Position numbers and translations under genes: made by a program
Shown: positions 8,369 through 16,989 of the stretch, piece by piece
How positions within the stretch are numbered: position 1 is the stretch's first letter
Layout of the letters: each line of letters begins with the position of its first letter
NCBI RefSeq assembly: GCF_001696455.1
Contig: NZ_MAUJ01000005.1
Span: forward strand, 124,001-188,000
Origin: Pseudoalteromonas luteoviolacea
Lineage (GTDB): Bacteria; Pseudomonadota; Gammaproteobacteria; Enterobacterales; Alteromonadaceae
Length of the DNA stretch: 64,000 nt
Direction of reading: 5' to 3'
Notes under the pieces: generated by a model
Database searches by the model: none
What the model was told of the DNA's origin: nothing
Seen by the model: only the letters and a program-made list of their open reading frames with translations

Positions 8369-9412
8369 ATGACAAAAAGATTACTTCAACCTTATCGCTT
8401 AAACAGCTTGATAACCATGCAAAACAAACTATTGATGGCTCCATTAACACGGTGTATGGCGGATGACAATTTAGTGCCCACAGCAGAAATGGCACAATAT
8501 TATGCACGTCGAGCAGATTCTGGACTCATTATTTCGGAAGCAACAATCATTCGACCGGATGGCCAAGGATACCCCAACACACCAGGGCTGTTCAGCCCAG
8601 CGCAAATCGATGGTTGGAGAAAAGTTACAAACGCTGTACATGAAAAAGGGGGTAAGATTTTTGCTCAGTTATGGCACACAGGTCGTGTTGCTCACCCACA
8701 CTTTTATGGTGGTGACGAGGTGCTTGCGCCCAGTGCAGAAACGGTGGAGGGCACTGTGCCACGTATGCGAGAACTTACTTACATTACCCCTACTCCGGCT
8801 TCACCGGAACAAATTCAACAGCTTATTATCGATTACGCACAAGCCGCTGCGAACGCCATTGACGCAGGTTTTGATGGTGTTGAGATCCATGGTGCAAATG
8901 GCTACCTCATCGACCAGTTTTTACATTATGACAGTAACAAACGCACTGATCAGTATGGTCAATCCCCTGAAAATATGAGCCGTTTCGCACTGGAGGTCGT
9001 GGACGCGATAGCCGCGCGTATTGGCAATGAAAGAACGGCCTTACGTATCTCTCCGGGCGCTTATTTCAATATGGCACCAGATGTTAAAGACAAAGCAGTC
9101 TTTGATTATTTATTGCCGGAATTGGAAAAGCGACACCTCGCCTATTTACATATTGGGATCTTTGATGATGAGATGCAGTTCGAACATTTAGGTGGACGTG
9201 CTTCAGATTATGTCCGAGCACGTTATAACCAAACACTTGTTGGGAATGGCGGTTTCACCGCTGCCTCTGGTGAACAAGCAATTGAGGACAAGCGCTTTGA
9301 TTTATTAGCAATTGGCCGACCCTTCATTGCTAATCCAGATTATGTAACGAAGGTAAAAAACAACCAAACATTAACGCCTTACAGTGAAGAAATGCTCTCC
9401 ACGCTCTATTAA
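8369..9412 (+). CDS. Old yellow enzyme family NADH:flavin oxidoreductase (NemA-like)
   Basis: 347 residues forming a single FMN-binding TIM barrel that reduces activated alkenes, N-ethylmaleimide-type electrophiles or nitro compounds using NAD(P)H. Signatures are NKLLMAPLTRC, FAQLWHTGRVAHP, the FDGVEIHGANGYLIDQFL substrate/FMN segment, LRISPG, and the FMN phosphate region LVGNGGFTAASGEQAI plus LLAIGRPFIANPD. The pairing with a divergent TetR gene and operator array mirrors nemR-nemA, suggesting induction by reactive electrophiles. The exact substrate is not readable from sequence. Confidence 0.92.
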   Translation: MTKRLLQPYRLNSLITMQNKLLMAPLTRCMADDNLVPTAEMAQYYARRADSGLIISEATIIRPDGQGYPNTPGLFSPAQIDGWRKVTNAVHEKGGKIFAQLWHTGRVAHPHFYGGDEVLAPSAETVEGTVPRMRELTYITPTPASPEQIQQLIIDYAQAAANAIDAGFDGVEIHGANGYLIDQFLHYDSNKRTDQYGQSPENMSRFALEVVDAIAARIGNERTALRISPGAYFNMAPDVKDKAVFDYLLPELEKRHLAYLHIGIFDDEMQFEHLGGRASDYVRARYNQTLVGNGGFTAASGEQAIEDKRFDLLAIGRPFIANPDYVTKVKNNQTLTPYSEEMLSTLY

Positions 9413-9431
9413 TCCCTACCCTCATGCTCAA

Positions 9432-9818
9432 TTACTTCGAAATAAGTGGTAATTGAGCTGCTTTCCACGCGAGAAAATCACCATCAAGGTGTTTTAGGTC
9501 AAATCCTCTTTGCAGCAAAATATCTTCAAATATGCGGGCCCTTCTACCGGAACGGCAATAAACGACCAACGTGTAAGGCTTCAACTTTTGTAATACTGCT
9601 GTTTGCGCTTCTATTTGGTCGTAAGGAATATTGATGGCCCCTTTAATATGCCCAGAAGCATATTCTTCCGGCGTTCTTACATCGATAATTTTAAACTCAC
9701 TATCAGACATTTGATTTATTATTAGCTCGTGTGCAGAAATAACTGGTGTTGCAGCCAGCGTCGAATGTGACACGATTAAAAATAACCCAACAAATAAAAA
9801 GTTGATAAGTTGTTGCAT
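9432..9818 (-). CDS. Periplasmic rhodanese-like domain protein
   Basis: 128 residues: a signal peptide (residues 1-22, ending STLA) then one rhodanese domain (about 28-125) with FKIIDVRTPEEYASGHIKGA and the active-site loop YCRSGRRA containing the catalytic Cys. Single-domain periplasmic rhodaneses transfer sulfane sulfur or act in redox handling. The cognate partner is unknown; the gene stands alone, convergent with the old yellow enzyme. Confidence 0.9.
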   Translation of the reverse strand: MQQLINFLFVGLFLIVSHSTLAATPVISAHELIINQMSDSEFKIIDVRTPEEYASGHIKGAINIPYDQIEAQTAVLQKLKPYTLVVYCRSGRRARIFEDILLQRGFDLKHLDGDFLAWKAAQLPLISK

Positions 9819-10336
9819 TCAAACACGCCTCAATACATTTGATATCATCGTGACTCTTACTTTAATTCATCTCAACCGTACTCGCAAAATATTCAAGTCC
9901 AGTTTTCACTTTTAAAAGCACGCCAAAGAAACAAATAAAAACTTAAAATACATACAGTTAAAATCAAAAACCAACTTATCACTCCGTCTACTATCCATTA
10001 GTCTAATACCGAAATTACAGATTAAGACTATTACTTATTGCACGCGCGTTAGGGCTTACAAATCTTAGTCTTGTATTTGTTAGAAACTAAAATTTGAGTT
10101 TTTACTCTAAAGTACTAGACTCTTTTTTAGCTAATGAGCGAGTTAAACGCGAAGTGCCTAAAACACATACAAAATAATGATACTTTGTCTTTTATATTAA
10201 ACAAATTGGTTATTATTTCGTCATAAAAGGCATGAACAATAGCGTTAGTTTCAACCCTACATGAGCACTGAGTGCTCTAGTTATTTGTGGCTTAGTAGTC
10301 CAGTAGTTTTGCCACTACATGTTCGGAAAAGCACAT
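9819..10336. other. Long A/T-rich intergenic region before the PHB cluster
   Basis: About 520 bases between divergent genes. It should hold the promoter of the phaB-phaP-phaC cluster. No RNA gene, repeat family or clear operator could be recognised, and short open frames there lack ribosome-binding sites. Confidence 0.5.
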
Positions 10337-11086
10337 ATGGAAAATACAAAAATAGCAGTTGTTACAGGCGCCCTAGGTGGTATAGGAACAGCCATTGTCC
10401 AACAATTAGTCGAACAACATTATCTCGTTGTCGCTGTTGCAAGCACGCGAAGAAATGAGTCAGACTTCGACAGATGGTGCAATGAATCTAATATCAATCC
10501 AAATCTAGTGGAGCCGCTGTTTCTTGACGTTACCGACGCCGAAGCTTGCCTAAACGGTGTAGAGTCTGTAATTGAGAAGCACGGTAGAGTCGACGTATTG
10601 GTTAATAATGCAGGGATAACGCGCGACTCTTCTTTCAAGAAAATGAATGTTCAGCAATGGCGTGAAGTCATAGATACTAACCTCAACTCCATGTTTAACA
10701 TGACACAACCGCTGTTTGCACACATGTGTGCCAATAAGTCAGGCCGCATCATCAATATCTCCAGTGTAAACGGTCAGAAAGGTCAATTCGGTCAGGCTAA
10801 CTACGCTGCGGCAAAAGCCGGCATGATAGGCTTTAGCAAGTCTTTAGCATATGAAGGTGCTAGAGCAGGAGTCACGGTTAACGTAGTTGCACCTGGATAT
10901 ACCGAGACACCAATGGTTGCCAAGATGCGTGAAGACGTGCTTGAAAGTATTAAAGCGCAAGTGCCAATGCAGAGACTTGCAACGCCTTTGGAAGTTGCTC
11001 AGACAGTAACTTTCCTTGCATCTGAAGGTGCGGCGTATATTACAGGTGAAACCATAGCCTTAAATGGCGGCCTGTATATGAATTAG
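10337..11086 (+). CDS. phaB: Acetoacetyl-CoA reductase (short-chain dehydrogenase)
   Basis: 249 residues of classical SDR fold that reduces acetoacetyl-CoA to (R)-3-hydroxybutyryl-CoA with NADPH. The Rossmann loop is TGALGGIGTAI, followed by NNAGITRDSSFKKM (typical of PhaB), INISSVNGQKGQFGQ with the catalytic Ser, and YAAAKAG with Tyr and Lys. The start at 10337 is preferred because it gives the normal N terminus (MENTKIAVVTG); an ATG 18 bases upstream would add six residues. It leads the PHB cluster: phasin and synthase follow on the same strand. Confidence 0.92.
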   Translation: MENTKIAVVTGALGGIGTAIVQQLVEQHYLVVAVASTRRNESDFDRWCNESNINPNLVEPLFLDVTDAEACLNGVESVIEKHGRVDVLVNNAGITRDSSFKKMNVQQWREVIDTNLNSMFNMTQPLFAHMCANKSGRIINISSVNGQKGQFGQANYAAAKAGMIGFSKSLAYEGARAGVTVNVVAPGYTETPMVAKMREDVLESIKAQVPMQRLATPLEVAQTVTFLASEGAAYITGETIALNGGLYMN

Positions 11087-11106
11087 TAAACACAGTGACT
11101 CCATTT

Positions 11107-11124
11107 AGAAAAGTACGCTTTTCT
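11107..11124 (+). terminator. Small hairpin between phaB and the phasin gene
   Basis: AGAAAAG, TACG, CTTTTCT. The stem is perfect but A/T-rich and has no following T-run. It may weaken transcription into the phasin gene or act as a processing site; low confidence. Confidence 0.3.
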
Positions 11125-11179
11125 GCAGTAGGTGGAATTTGCATTTTTTAACGGAATAACTCTCAATAGGAAGCAAGCC

Positions 11180-11524
11180 ATGTACAACGACTTTTTCAAA
11201 TCAATCACTGAGCAAAGCGAAAAGTTTTTCTCTCCAGCAATTCAGTTCAATCAATTAGTTGCTAAGAATATTGAGCAATTAGCGAAGATCCAACTGGATG
11301 CTGCGCACTCTTTCACTGAAACTTCTGTAGAGCAACTAAAAACTGCGGCTGAAGTGAAAGATGTAAAGTCTTTCATCGACTTCAATGCTAGCCAGCTAAG
11401 CGCTGTGAACAAACTAAGCCAACAGCTTATCGAAGATGGTCAAAAACTAACTCAACTAGGGCAGGATTTTAAAGACAACCTAGAGACCATTTCAAAAGAA
11501 AGCGTTAAAGCAGCAAAAGCTTAA
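11180..11524 (+). CDS. phaP: Phasin (PHB granule-associated protein)
   Basis: 114 residues, mostly amphipathic helix (FFSPAIQFNQLVAKNIEQLAKIQ, then SVEQLKTAAEVKDVKSF), matching the phasin_2 type that coats polyhydroxybutyrate granules and controls their size. The start at 11180 follows AGGAAG by 6 bases; upstream in-frame starts lack such a site. It sits between phaB and phaC, as expected for a phasin. Confidence 0.9.
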   Translation: MYNDFFKSITEQSEKFFSPAIQFNQLVAKNIEQLAKIQLDAAHSFTETSVEQLKTAAEVKDVKSFIDFNASQLSAVNKLSQQLIEDGQKLTQLGQDFKDNLETISKESVKAAKA

Positions 11525-11765
11525 TGCATTCAGCAGCCTAGTCAATATTTATTGTGCTGGGCTGACATACAACTTGGTAACACCGTGACATTAGATTAAT
11601 GCATGCCCGTGCGAGTAAACATTAACTTTAAGCAATTTATTAGACAGGTCATTTTTAAACTCTAGTTTGAGCAATATAAATTACCAAGTTTTACACAAGG
11701 ACACATTTGACTTTGCTTTTCGAAGCGACAACTAACCTGTCACACCTAAGACTAGGAAGCAAAAA
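11525..11765. other. Gap between phasin and PHB synthase genes
   Basis: About 240 bases with no open frame of note. In Vibrio-type clusters phaB, phaA, phaP and phaC are adjacent; no thiolase remnant is visible here. It may carry a separate promoter for the synthase. Confidence 0.45.
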
Positions 11766-13535
11766 ATGGATATCGACAATAAAGATTTTACTCAGACCAT
11801 GACCGCTTGGTGGCAGTATAATCAAGATCTCTACAACATTTTTTCCAGCAATTTATTTAAAAACAGCCCTGTACAAAAAGCACTCAACGAGCAAAGTGCC
11901 GAAGATTTTGGCCAATGGGCTCAAGAAATTACCAAGCAACCAGAGTTATTCGCAAAACAACAGTTAAACTGGTGGCAAGAGCAACTTAAAATTGTTCAGC
12001 AAACTTGGGAGCAAAGTATTAACGCTTCCTCAGAAGAAGTTATCTCTACTGAACGAGGTGACAAACGCTTTTTGGCCAGTGAGTGGCAAGAAAACCCTTG
12101 GTTTAGCTACATAAAACAGAGCTATCTACTATTTGGCCAGTCATTACTCGAGTCAATCCGCCAAACACCTGGGCTCGATGAAAAACTAAAAGAACGTCTG
12201 GAGTTTTTTGCCAGACAAGTCATTAACTCTATTTCTCCAAGTAATTTTATCACCACAAATCCAGAGTTATTGAAGCTAACTATAGAGTCGGAAGGGCAAA
12301 ACCTCATCAATGGCTTAGAGCTATTTAAGAAAGACATGGCAAAAAGTGGTGACATGCTAAGGATAAGCATGACCAATGAAAATGCTTATGAGTTAGGAAA
12401 AGACTTAGCAACAACACCAGGGAGAGTCGTTTTTCAAAATCACTTGTTTGAGCTGATTCAATACAAAGCGACAACCAAAGACGTATACAAAACACCGCTG
12501 TTGTTTGTGCCGCCATATGTAAACAAGTACTACATTCTCGATTTAAAAGAAGAGAATTCCTATGTTAAATGGGCCGTAGACAACGGCCACACTGTCTTTA
12601 TGATGTCTTGGAAAAACCCAGATCCAAGTATGTCAGAAGTCGGGTTTGAAGATTATGTGGTTGATGGTGTTATCGCCGCACTAGACGAAATCGAAAAGCT
12701 CACTGGCGAAGCATACGTTAACGCAATCGGCTACTGCATTGCAGGAACATTGGTTGCCACCGCGATGGCCTACTTCACATCCAAGCGCATGAAGCAAAAA
12801 ATTAAAAGCGCAACGCTGTTAACAACATTGCTCGATTTTTCACAGCCCGGAGAACTCGGGGTCTTTGTCAACGAAGGGACAGTTTCAGCCCTAGAGGCGT
12901 ATAATAAACAAAATGGCGTAATGCATGGGCATCTGCTTGGCGTATCATTCAGTATGCTCAGAGAAAACAGCTTATACTGGAACTACTACGTCAACAATTA
13001 CCTAAAAGGTCAGCCTCCAATGGATTTAGACCTACTATATTGGAATGGCGATAGCACTAACCTGACAGCTAAGTGTCATAACTTTATGCTCAGAGATCTC
13101 TACTTAGAAAATCGTTTGATCGAAACCAAAGAAGTAGACGTCCGTGGTACTAAAATTGACTTGTCCAAGGTCAAACAACCTATTTACGCACTGTCTACCA
13201 GAGATGACCATATTGCTCTTTGGCAAGCAACATTTAAAGGCTTCCAATTTACGAGCTCTAAAACCACTTTTGTGCTTGGGGAGTCAGGACACATTGCAGG
13301 GGTGATAAACCCGCCTAAAGCGAACAAGTATGGCTATTGGAGTGGTCCAAGCCCAGAAGGGGAAGCCAATGCTTGGCTTGAAAAGGCTGATCATAGTAAA
13401 GGCTCTTGGTGGCCTCACTGGGGCAAGTGGATAACGCAATTTACTGAAGAAAAAGTGCCAGCCAGAGCAATTAAAACCAAAGCGAATCCAGGAATTTATG
13501 ACGCACCTGGGGAGTATGTAAAAGCTAGGCTATAA
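11766..13535 (+). CDS. phaC: Class I poly(3-hydroxyalkanoate) synthase
   Basis: 589 residues, usual for class I PhaC, which polymerises (R)-3-hydroxybutyryl-CoA at the granule surface. The N-terminal domain (about 1-200) precedes the alpha/beta-hydrolase core. The lipase-like box is GYCIAGT with catalytic Cys324, followed by the catalytic Asp region (LSTRDDHIALW) and the catalytic His region (LGESGHIAGVINPP). The C terminus has the family GSWWPHWGKW. AGGAAG precedes the ATG. With phaB it supplies two of the three PHB steps; a thiolase must be encoded elsewhere. Confidence 0.96.
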   Translation: MDIDNKDFTQTMTAWWQYNQDLYNIFSSNLFKNSPVQKALNEQSAEDFGQWAQEITKQPELFAKQQLNWWQEQLKIVQQTWEQSINASSEEVISTERGDKRFLASEWQENPWFSYIKQSYLLFGQSLLESIRQTPGLDEKLKERLEFFARQVINSISPSNFITTNPELLKLTIESEGQNLINGLELFKKDMAKSGDMLRISMTNENAYELGKDLATTPGRVVFQNHLFELIQYKATTKDVYKTPLLFVPPYVNKYYILDLKEENSYVKWAVDNGHTVFMMSWKNPDPSMSEVGFEDYVVDGVIAALDEIEKLTGEAYVNAIGYCIAGTLVATAMAYFTSKRMKQKIKSATLLTTLLDFSQPGELGVFVNEGTVSALEAYNKQNGVMHGHLLGVSFSMLRENSLYWNYYVNNYLKGQPPMDLDLLYWNGDSTNLTAKCHNFMLRDLYLENRLIETKEVDVRGTKIDLSKVKQPIYALSTRDDHIALWQATFKGFQFTSSKTTFVLGESGHIAGVINPPKANKYGYWSGPSPEGEANAWLEKADHSKGSWWPHWGKWITQFTEEKVPARAIKTKANPGIYDAPGEYVKARL

Positions 13536-13550
13536 GTTTTACCCATCGCT

Positions 13551-14435
13551 TTATTGCAGGCTCTGGCCAATCTGAGGATACACATTGATGAGCAACGCAA
13601 GTTGCTCATCGTCTATTTCGGGAAAGTGCTTGGTGGTTCTATAGCGCTCGTACAAAGGTAAAAATATCTTTTTACCCGATAGACTGTCTAACCTTGTGAC
13701 AAACTCTCTCGCACTATAAGATGCCCCCTCACTTTCTTTCGCCCGACAACATGTTTGGTACTGAGCCAACAGCTGAGCAACATTGTAGCGAGACCCTGAC
13801 TTTTTCAGTAAAGCATCTGCTTCAATAAAAAATGCCGCTCCCGTCCAATAAACGCGCTGGTATGCGCGTAAACGCCACATATTCAGTGATACCTTGTCCA
13901 ATCGTCCAATATGAGTGCGTGTAGCCGCTTTTCCTCTTTCTAGGCCAGCCCGCATACGAGCCACAAACTCCTCTTGGCTATAAATTGCATTTTGCAACAT
14001 TACGATATTTTGAAAGTAGGTCGCTAATCCTTCCGCCAACCAAAAATCTCGATATGCGAATAAGGGATGGTATAAATGTGATAGCTCATGATAAAGCGTC
14101 CAATCAGACTTTAACTCTTCTAAATGGTTAAACTGACCTATTCGCATTTCAATCCCATCGATTTTGCCTCTCACAACTTGCCCCCATGGGACAGGTTCGC
14201 TGGCTGAGGTCGCAGTAATTTTGATGGGTACGGATTTTTGAGATATTGGTCCGAGTGTGTTTGCGACTGCATGTAAGCCGTAATTTAGCCACTGTGATAC
14301 AACAGCTTGCTGCTTTGAACTTAATGGCTGGCTGTCAAAATCAACAATCACCTCACGACTAAACACGGATAGGGGGGATATCAGTATGCACACTAGCACA
14401 GCCAGACTATGAAATAATATTCCCTGTTTGGTCAT
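13551..14435 (-). CDS. Secreted zincin-like (HExxH) protein of unknown specificity
   Basis: 294 residues. The start at 14435 is chosen because GAGG lies 6 bases before it and it gives a good signal peptide (to about residue 26, SVFS). The core has LYHELSHLYHP (HExxH) followed about 15 residues later by LAEGLATYFQN, whose Glu would be the third zinc ligand, as in gluzincin metallopeptidases. Two Cys occur in TCCRAKE. Probably a periplasmic or outer-surface metallopeptidase-like protein; substrate unknown. Convergent with phaC. Confidence 0.7.
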   Translation of the reverse strand: MTKQGILFHSLAVLVCILISPLSVFSREVIVDFDSQPLSSKQQAVVSQWLNYGLHAVANTLGPISQKSVPIKITATSASEPVPWGQVVRGKIDGIEMRIGQFNHLEELKSDWTLYHELSHLYHPLFAYRDFWLAEGLATYFQNIVMLQNAIYSQEEFVARMRAGLERGKAATRTHIGRLDKVSLNMWRLRAYQRVYWTGAAFFIEADALLKKSGSRYNVAQLLAQYQTCCRAKESEGASYSAREFVTRLDSLSGKKIFLPLYERYRTTKHFPEIDDEQLALLINVYPQIGQSLQ

Positions 14436-14521
14436 TTGCATCCTCGGCAGGTTAAACGCAAAACAATAGACCAAGTTAAGCATGCATATCTTTCATTCGA
14501 TATACATGCCATGTTTTCTGT

Positions 14522-15499
14522 TTAATGAGCTACTTGCAAACCATCGTAAGAAGCTTCAGTATGCGCCCCTTTTTTAATGGTAAAGTGTCTACCACCAAAT
14601 CTTACTCTGCCCCTTTTACGTTCAATAATTTTTTCGGCTAAACTTTTATCGTCCACCAAATCAACAAACTGCTTTCGGGCGCGATGGATTTGAATATTAA
14701 TATGGCTTTCGCTGATCCCCAAATCCTTTGACAGTTGTGATACTGAAACCCATCCCCTCTCTTGCTCTTCATCTACCGCAGCCTCATCACGCGCCTTATA
14801 TCTAGCAAGCAATGCAGTTAAGTAGTGATGTGTTCGGATATCAAAGTCGAGCGAGGCACCATTGTGGTTGACCTTCAGCTCGGTTATCTCTTCATCCAAG
14901 CTAATATCAAATAAAAACTCCAAACTCGATTGGTGCGCATTATCAATCGGCATCGTTGCTTCTTGGGAACCAGCCTCAACTTGGAATAAATACCATAACT
15001 CATTGGCTACACAAAAGTTGTCGCTGTCTGTCAAAGCAACGATTTTTCCTGACTCTAGATGCTCATAACACCAACACATCTTTTCATTATCATAGAAAAC
15101 AACGATTTCAGGGTCACTTTCTGAAGGAAGGAAGTGATACTTTTCAAGAGAAATAACGTCGTCGGGCTGTTCTTTATTGGAGGGTATCAAAAGGTCTTTA
15201 GGCGGCGAGGTAGAATCGACGATAAATGTTTGCGGGTGCATTTCCGAAAATGTAATTTCGTCATCCACTTTAAGTGCGATTGCCTGATTATACGCAATCC
15301 GCTGCCCGTTCATCCAAACGCCATTCTTACTAAGGTCTCTAAGCTCCCAGTTATCACCATTGTGCTCAATCACAGCGTGGATACGAGATATTTCTACGCC
15401 GCTAACTTGCGTATCGACAGAATAAGTCAGTCTACCAAAGCGATGAAACGCCTTAAGATAAATAACTTCTGTACTATCCTTTACTCTGAGCTTTGCCAT
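14522..15499 (-). CDS. FHA domain protein with C-terminal helix-turn-helix-like region
   Basis: 325 residues. The FHA domain spans about 15-95: HRFGRLTYSVD, then GVEISRIHAVIEHNGDNW (the conserved S/R/H core), LRDLSKNGVWMNGQRI. FHA domains bind phosphothreonine peptides. The middle region (about 110-230) is acidic and unclassified. The C terminus (about 225-310) has GWVSVSQLSKDLGISESHIN, then IHRARKQF, like an HTH, and a basic segment KRGRVRFGGRHFTIKKG. It may read a phosphorylation signal out to DNA. No kinase gene is adjacent. The zincin-like gene lies 86 bases downstream on the same strand. Confidence 0.75.
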   Translation of the reverse strand: MAKLRVKDSTEVIYLKAFHRFGRLTYSVDTQVSGVEISRIHAVIEHNGDNWELRDLSKNGVWMNGQRIAYNQAIALKVDDEITFSEMHPQTFIVDSTSPPKDLLIPSNKEQPDDVISLEKYHFLPSESDPEIVVFYDNEKMCWCYEHLESGKIVALTDSDNFCVANELWYLFQVEAGSQEATMPIDNAHQSSLEFLFDISLDEEITELKVNHNGASLDFDIRTHHYLTALLARYKARDEAAVDEEQERGWVSVSQLSKDLGISESHINIQIHRARKQFVDLVDDKSLAEKIIERKRGRVRFGGRHFTIKKGAHTEASYDGLQVAH

Positions 15500-15727
15500 A
15501 AATCACCTTGCTTCAATTTCTCTATAAGACACTCGTATCGCGTAGTGTCTTTTTAGACTATCTTATAGGTTCATTCTAGCTACTAATGCTTCGCAAATAA
15601 ATTACGCCTTATTACAGAGTTGAAAGTTTACCCAACAGCCTGAAATAACAACGAATCCCGGTAACTCTGGCAATCTGCTTTATAATTGCCTAAAGTTATC
15701 AATGACTCCCATCAATTGATCATCATT

Positions 15728-16522
15728 ATGCATGCTTTATTGCGTCAGTTTTTGATACTTAACTTTCTCATTGCGATGACATGCCCTAGCTTGCACGCTG
15801 CTCAAAGACACATAGACGCCAAGCCTAGAGTAACCATTTTAGTTGATGACAGTTACCCACCCTATTCGTATGTTAGCAATGGTTACTTATATGGTATTTA
15901 TGTTGAACAAGTGAAATTAGCCGCACGGCAACTCTCCGATCACTATCAAGTCACACTCGAAGCTATACCATGGAAAAGAGGCGTCGCTGCAATGGAAAGT
16001 GGCGAAGCATTTGCACTAATGCCCCCATACATTCACAAGGATAAGCGCCCATATATCTGGCCATATTCAGTGTCTTTGGGTGAAGAAGCGGTCGTCGCAT
16101 TTTGCAATGAAGGCGTGACATTGGACAATATTCTTGGTCGTAAGCCGAGCTCTAGACCTATTAATATTGGTATTAATGCAGGGTTTTTAATTCTGGATGA
16201 TGAACTTGCCAGCGCGAGGCAAAAAGGCCTAATAAAGATCTGGGAAAATAAAGACACCACTTCGAATATAAGAAAGCTGGCGAAAAACCGTCTCGACTGT
16301 TACTTGAATGATAGATTATCTACTCAAATGGGCATTGAGTCTTTGCAATCAGAATTTAAGACATTAGATATTAGTCAATTCAGAGAGGACCGGGTTGTCC
16401 TCACTCGCACAGCTCATATTGGTTACACTAAGGAAAATGGGGATAGATTCCCTTACAAATTAGACTTTATTGAAAAGATGAATAAAGCACTCCAAACCGT
16501 ACAGAGAAAAAGTGCCCGTTGA
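15728..16522 (+). CDS. Orphan periplasmic solute-binding protein (SBP_bac_3-like)
   Basis: 264 residues from the ATG at 15728, which gives a signal peptide (HALLRQFLILNFLIAMTCPS, cut after LHA); an upstream TTG at 15686 is in frame but less likely. The mature part has VTILVDDSYPPYSYVSNGYL and YGIYVEQVKLAARQL, EAIPWKRGVAAMESGE and LAKNRLDCYLND, typical of family 3 amino-acid-type binding proteins common in Alteromonadales. No ABC permease or ATPase is nearby, so it may be a stand-alone sensor or binding protein. Confidence 0.85.
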   Translation: MHALLRQFLILNFLIAMTCPSLHAAQRHIDAKPRVTILVDDSYPPYSYVSNGYLYGIYVEQVKLAARQLSDHYQVTLEAIPWKRGVAAMESGEAFALMPPYIHKDKRPYIWPYSVSLGEEAVVAFCNEGVTLDNILGRKPSSRPINIGINAGFLILDDELASARQKGLIKIWENKDTTSNIRKLAKNRLDCYLNDRLSTQMGIESLQSEFKTLDISQFREDRVVLTRTAHIGYTKENGDRFPYKLDFIEKMNKALQTVQRKSAR

Positions 16523-16710
16523 TTTACATTGCCTAGTTGACGCTCCAAAACTAAGCAAATAGTATTAAGTTACTCAATCAAGATTTGAGTCTGTATTCAC
16601 TCATAGTCGCGATTTAATTGTCTTAATATATCAAGCGAGACGTGAGTGCGTACTTTAATATTTAAGTGAGAGCAAGGATATATTGCTCATTTTATTTATA
16701 AGGAAAGTCA

Positions 16711-16938
16711 ATGAAACTTTTACTGAAAAAGAACAAGCTTAAAAACCTTAGCAACATCAACACGCTTCAATTTAACCACACGCCCAAAGTAGCAGGAGGC
16801 TTCGACCTCACCGCAGGTGGCTGTATGTCAAACAAATGCCGATTATCAAAAGAAGTCTGCCCTGTCTCTGAAGTTGGGGATTGTCATACTAAAGATCTCG
16901 ATTGCGTGCTAGTGACCCTAGTGACCTGTAAGTGTTAA
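16711..16938 (+). CDS. Small Cys-rich peptide with a double-glycine-type leader (possible RiPP or bacteriocin precursor)
   Basis: 75 residues with a good ribosome-binding site (AAGGAAAG, 6 bases before ATG). Residues 1-30 look like a leader: basic start (MKLLLKKNKLKNLS), then TPKVAGG. The remaining 45 residues hold seven Cys (38, 43, 50, 58, 65, 73, 75) plus many Ser and Thr, ending CKC; a second GG lies at 36-37. This architecture fits a peptide cleaved after GG on export and stabilised by disulfides or thioethers. No modifying enzyme, C39 peptidase or ABC exporter lies nearby, so it is an orphan. Function not known; the RiPP call is inference. Confidence 0.65.
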   Translation: MKLLLKKNKLKNLSNINTLQFNHTPKVAGGFDLTAGGCMSNKCRLSKEVCPVSEVGDCHTKDLDCVLVTLVTCKC

Positions 16939-16963
16939 AGCTGCCTACAGTCACTTTTAAAAT

Positions 16964-16988
16964 GTGAGAAAGGCCGAAGCCTTCTCAC
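16964..16988. terminator. Bidirectional terminator-like hairpin
   Basis: GTGAGAAAGGC, CGAA, GCCTTCTCAC with one bulge, lying between the Cys-rich peptide gene and the convergent diguanylate cyclase. The downstream tract on the minus strand is ATTTTAAAA. Confidence 0.6.
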
Positions 16989-16989
16989 T

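Noticed and set aside
11107..11124. Strong terminator between phaB and phasin
   Set aside because: The hairpin is A/T-rich and lacks a T-run; listed only as a weak structure.
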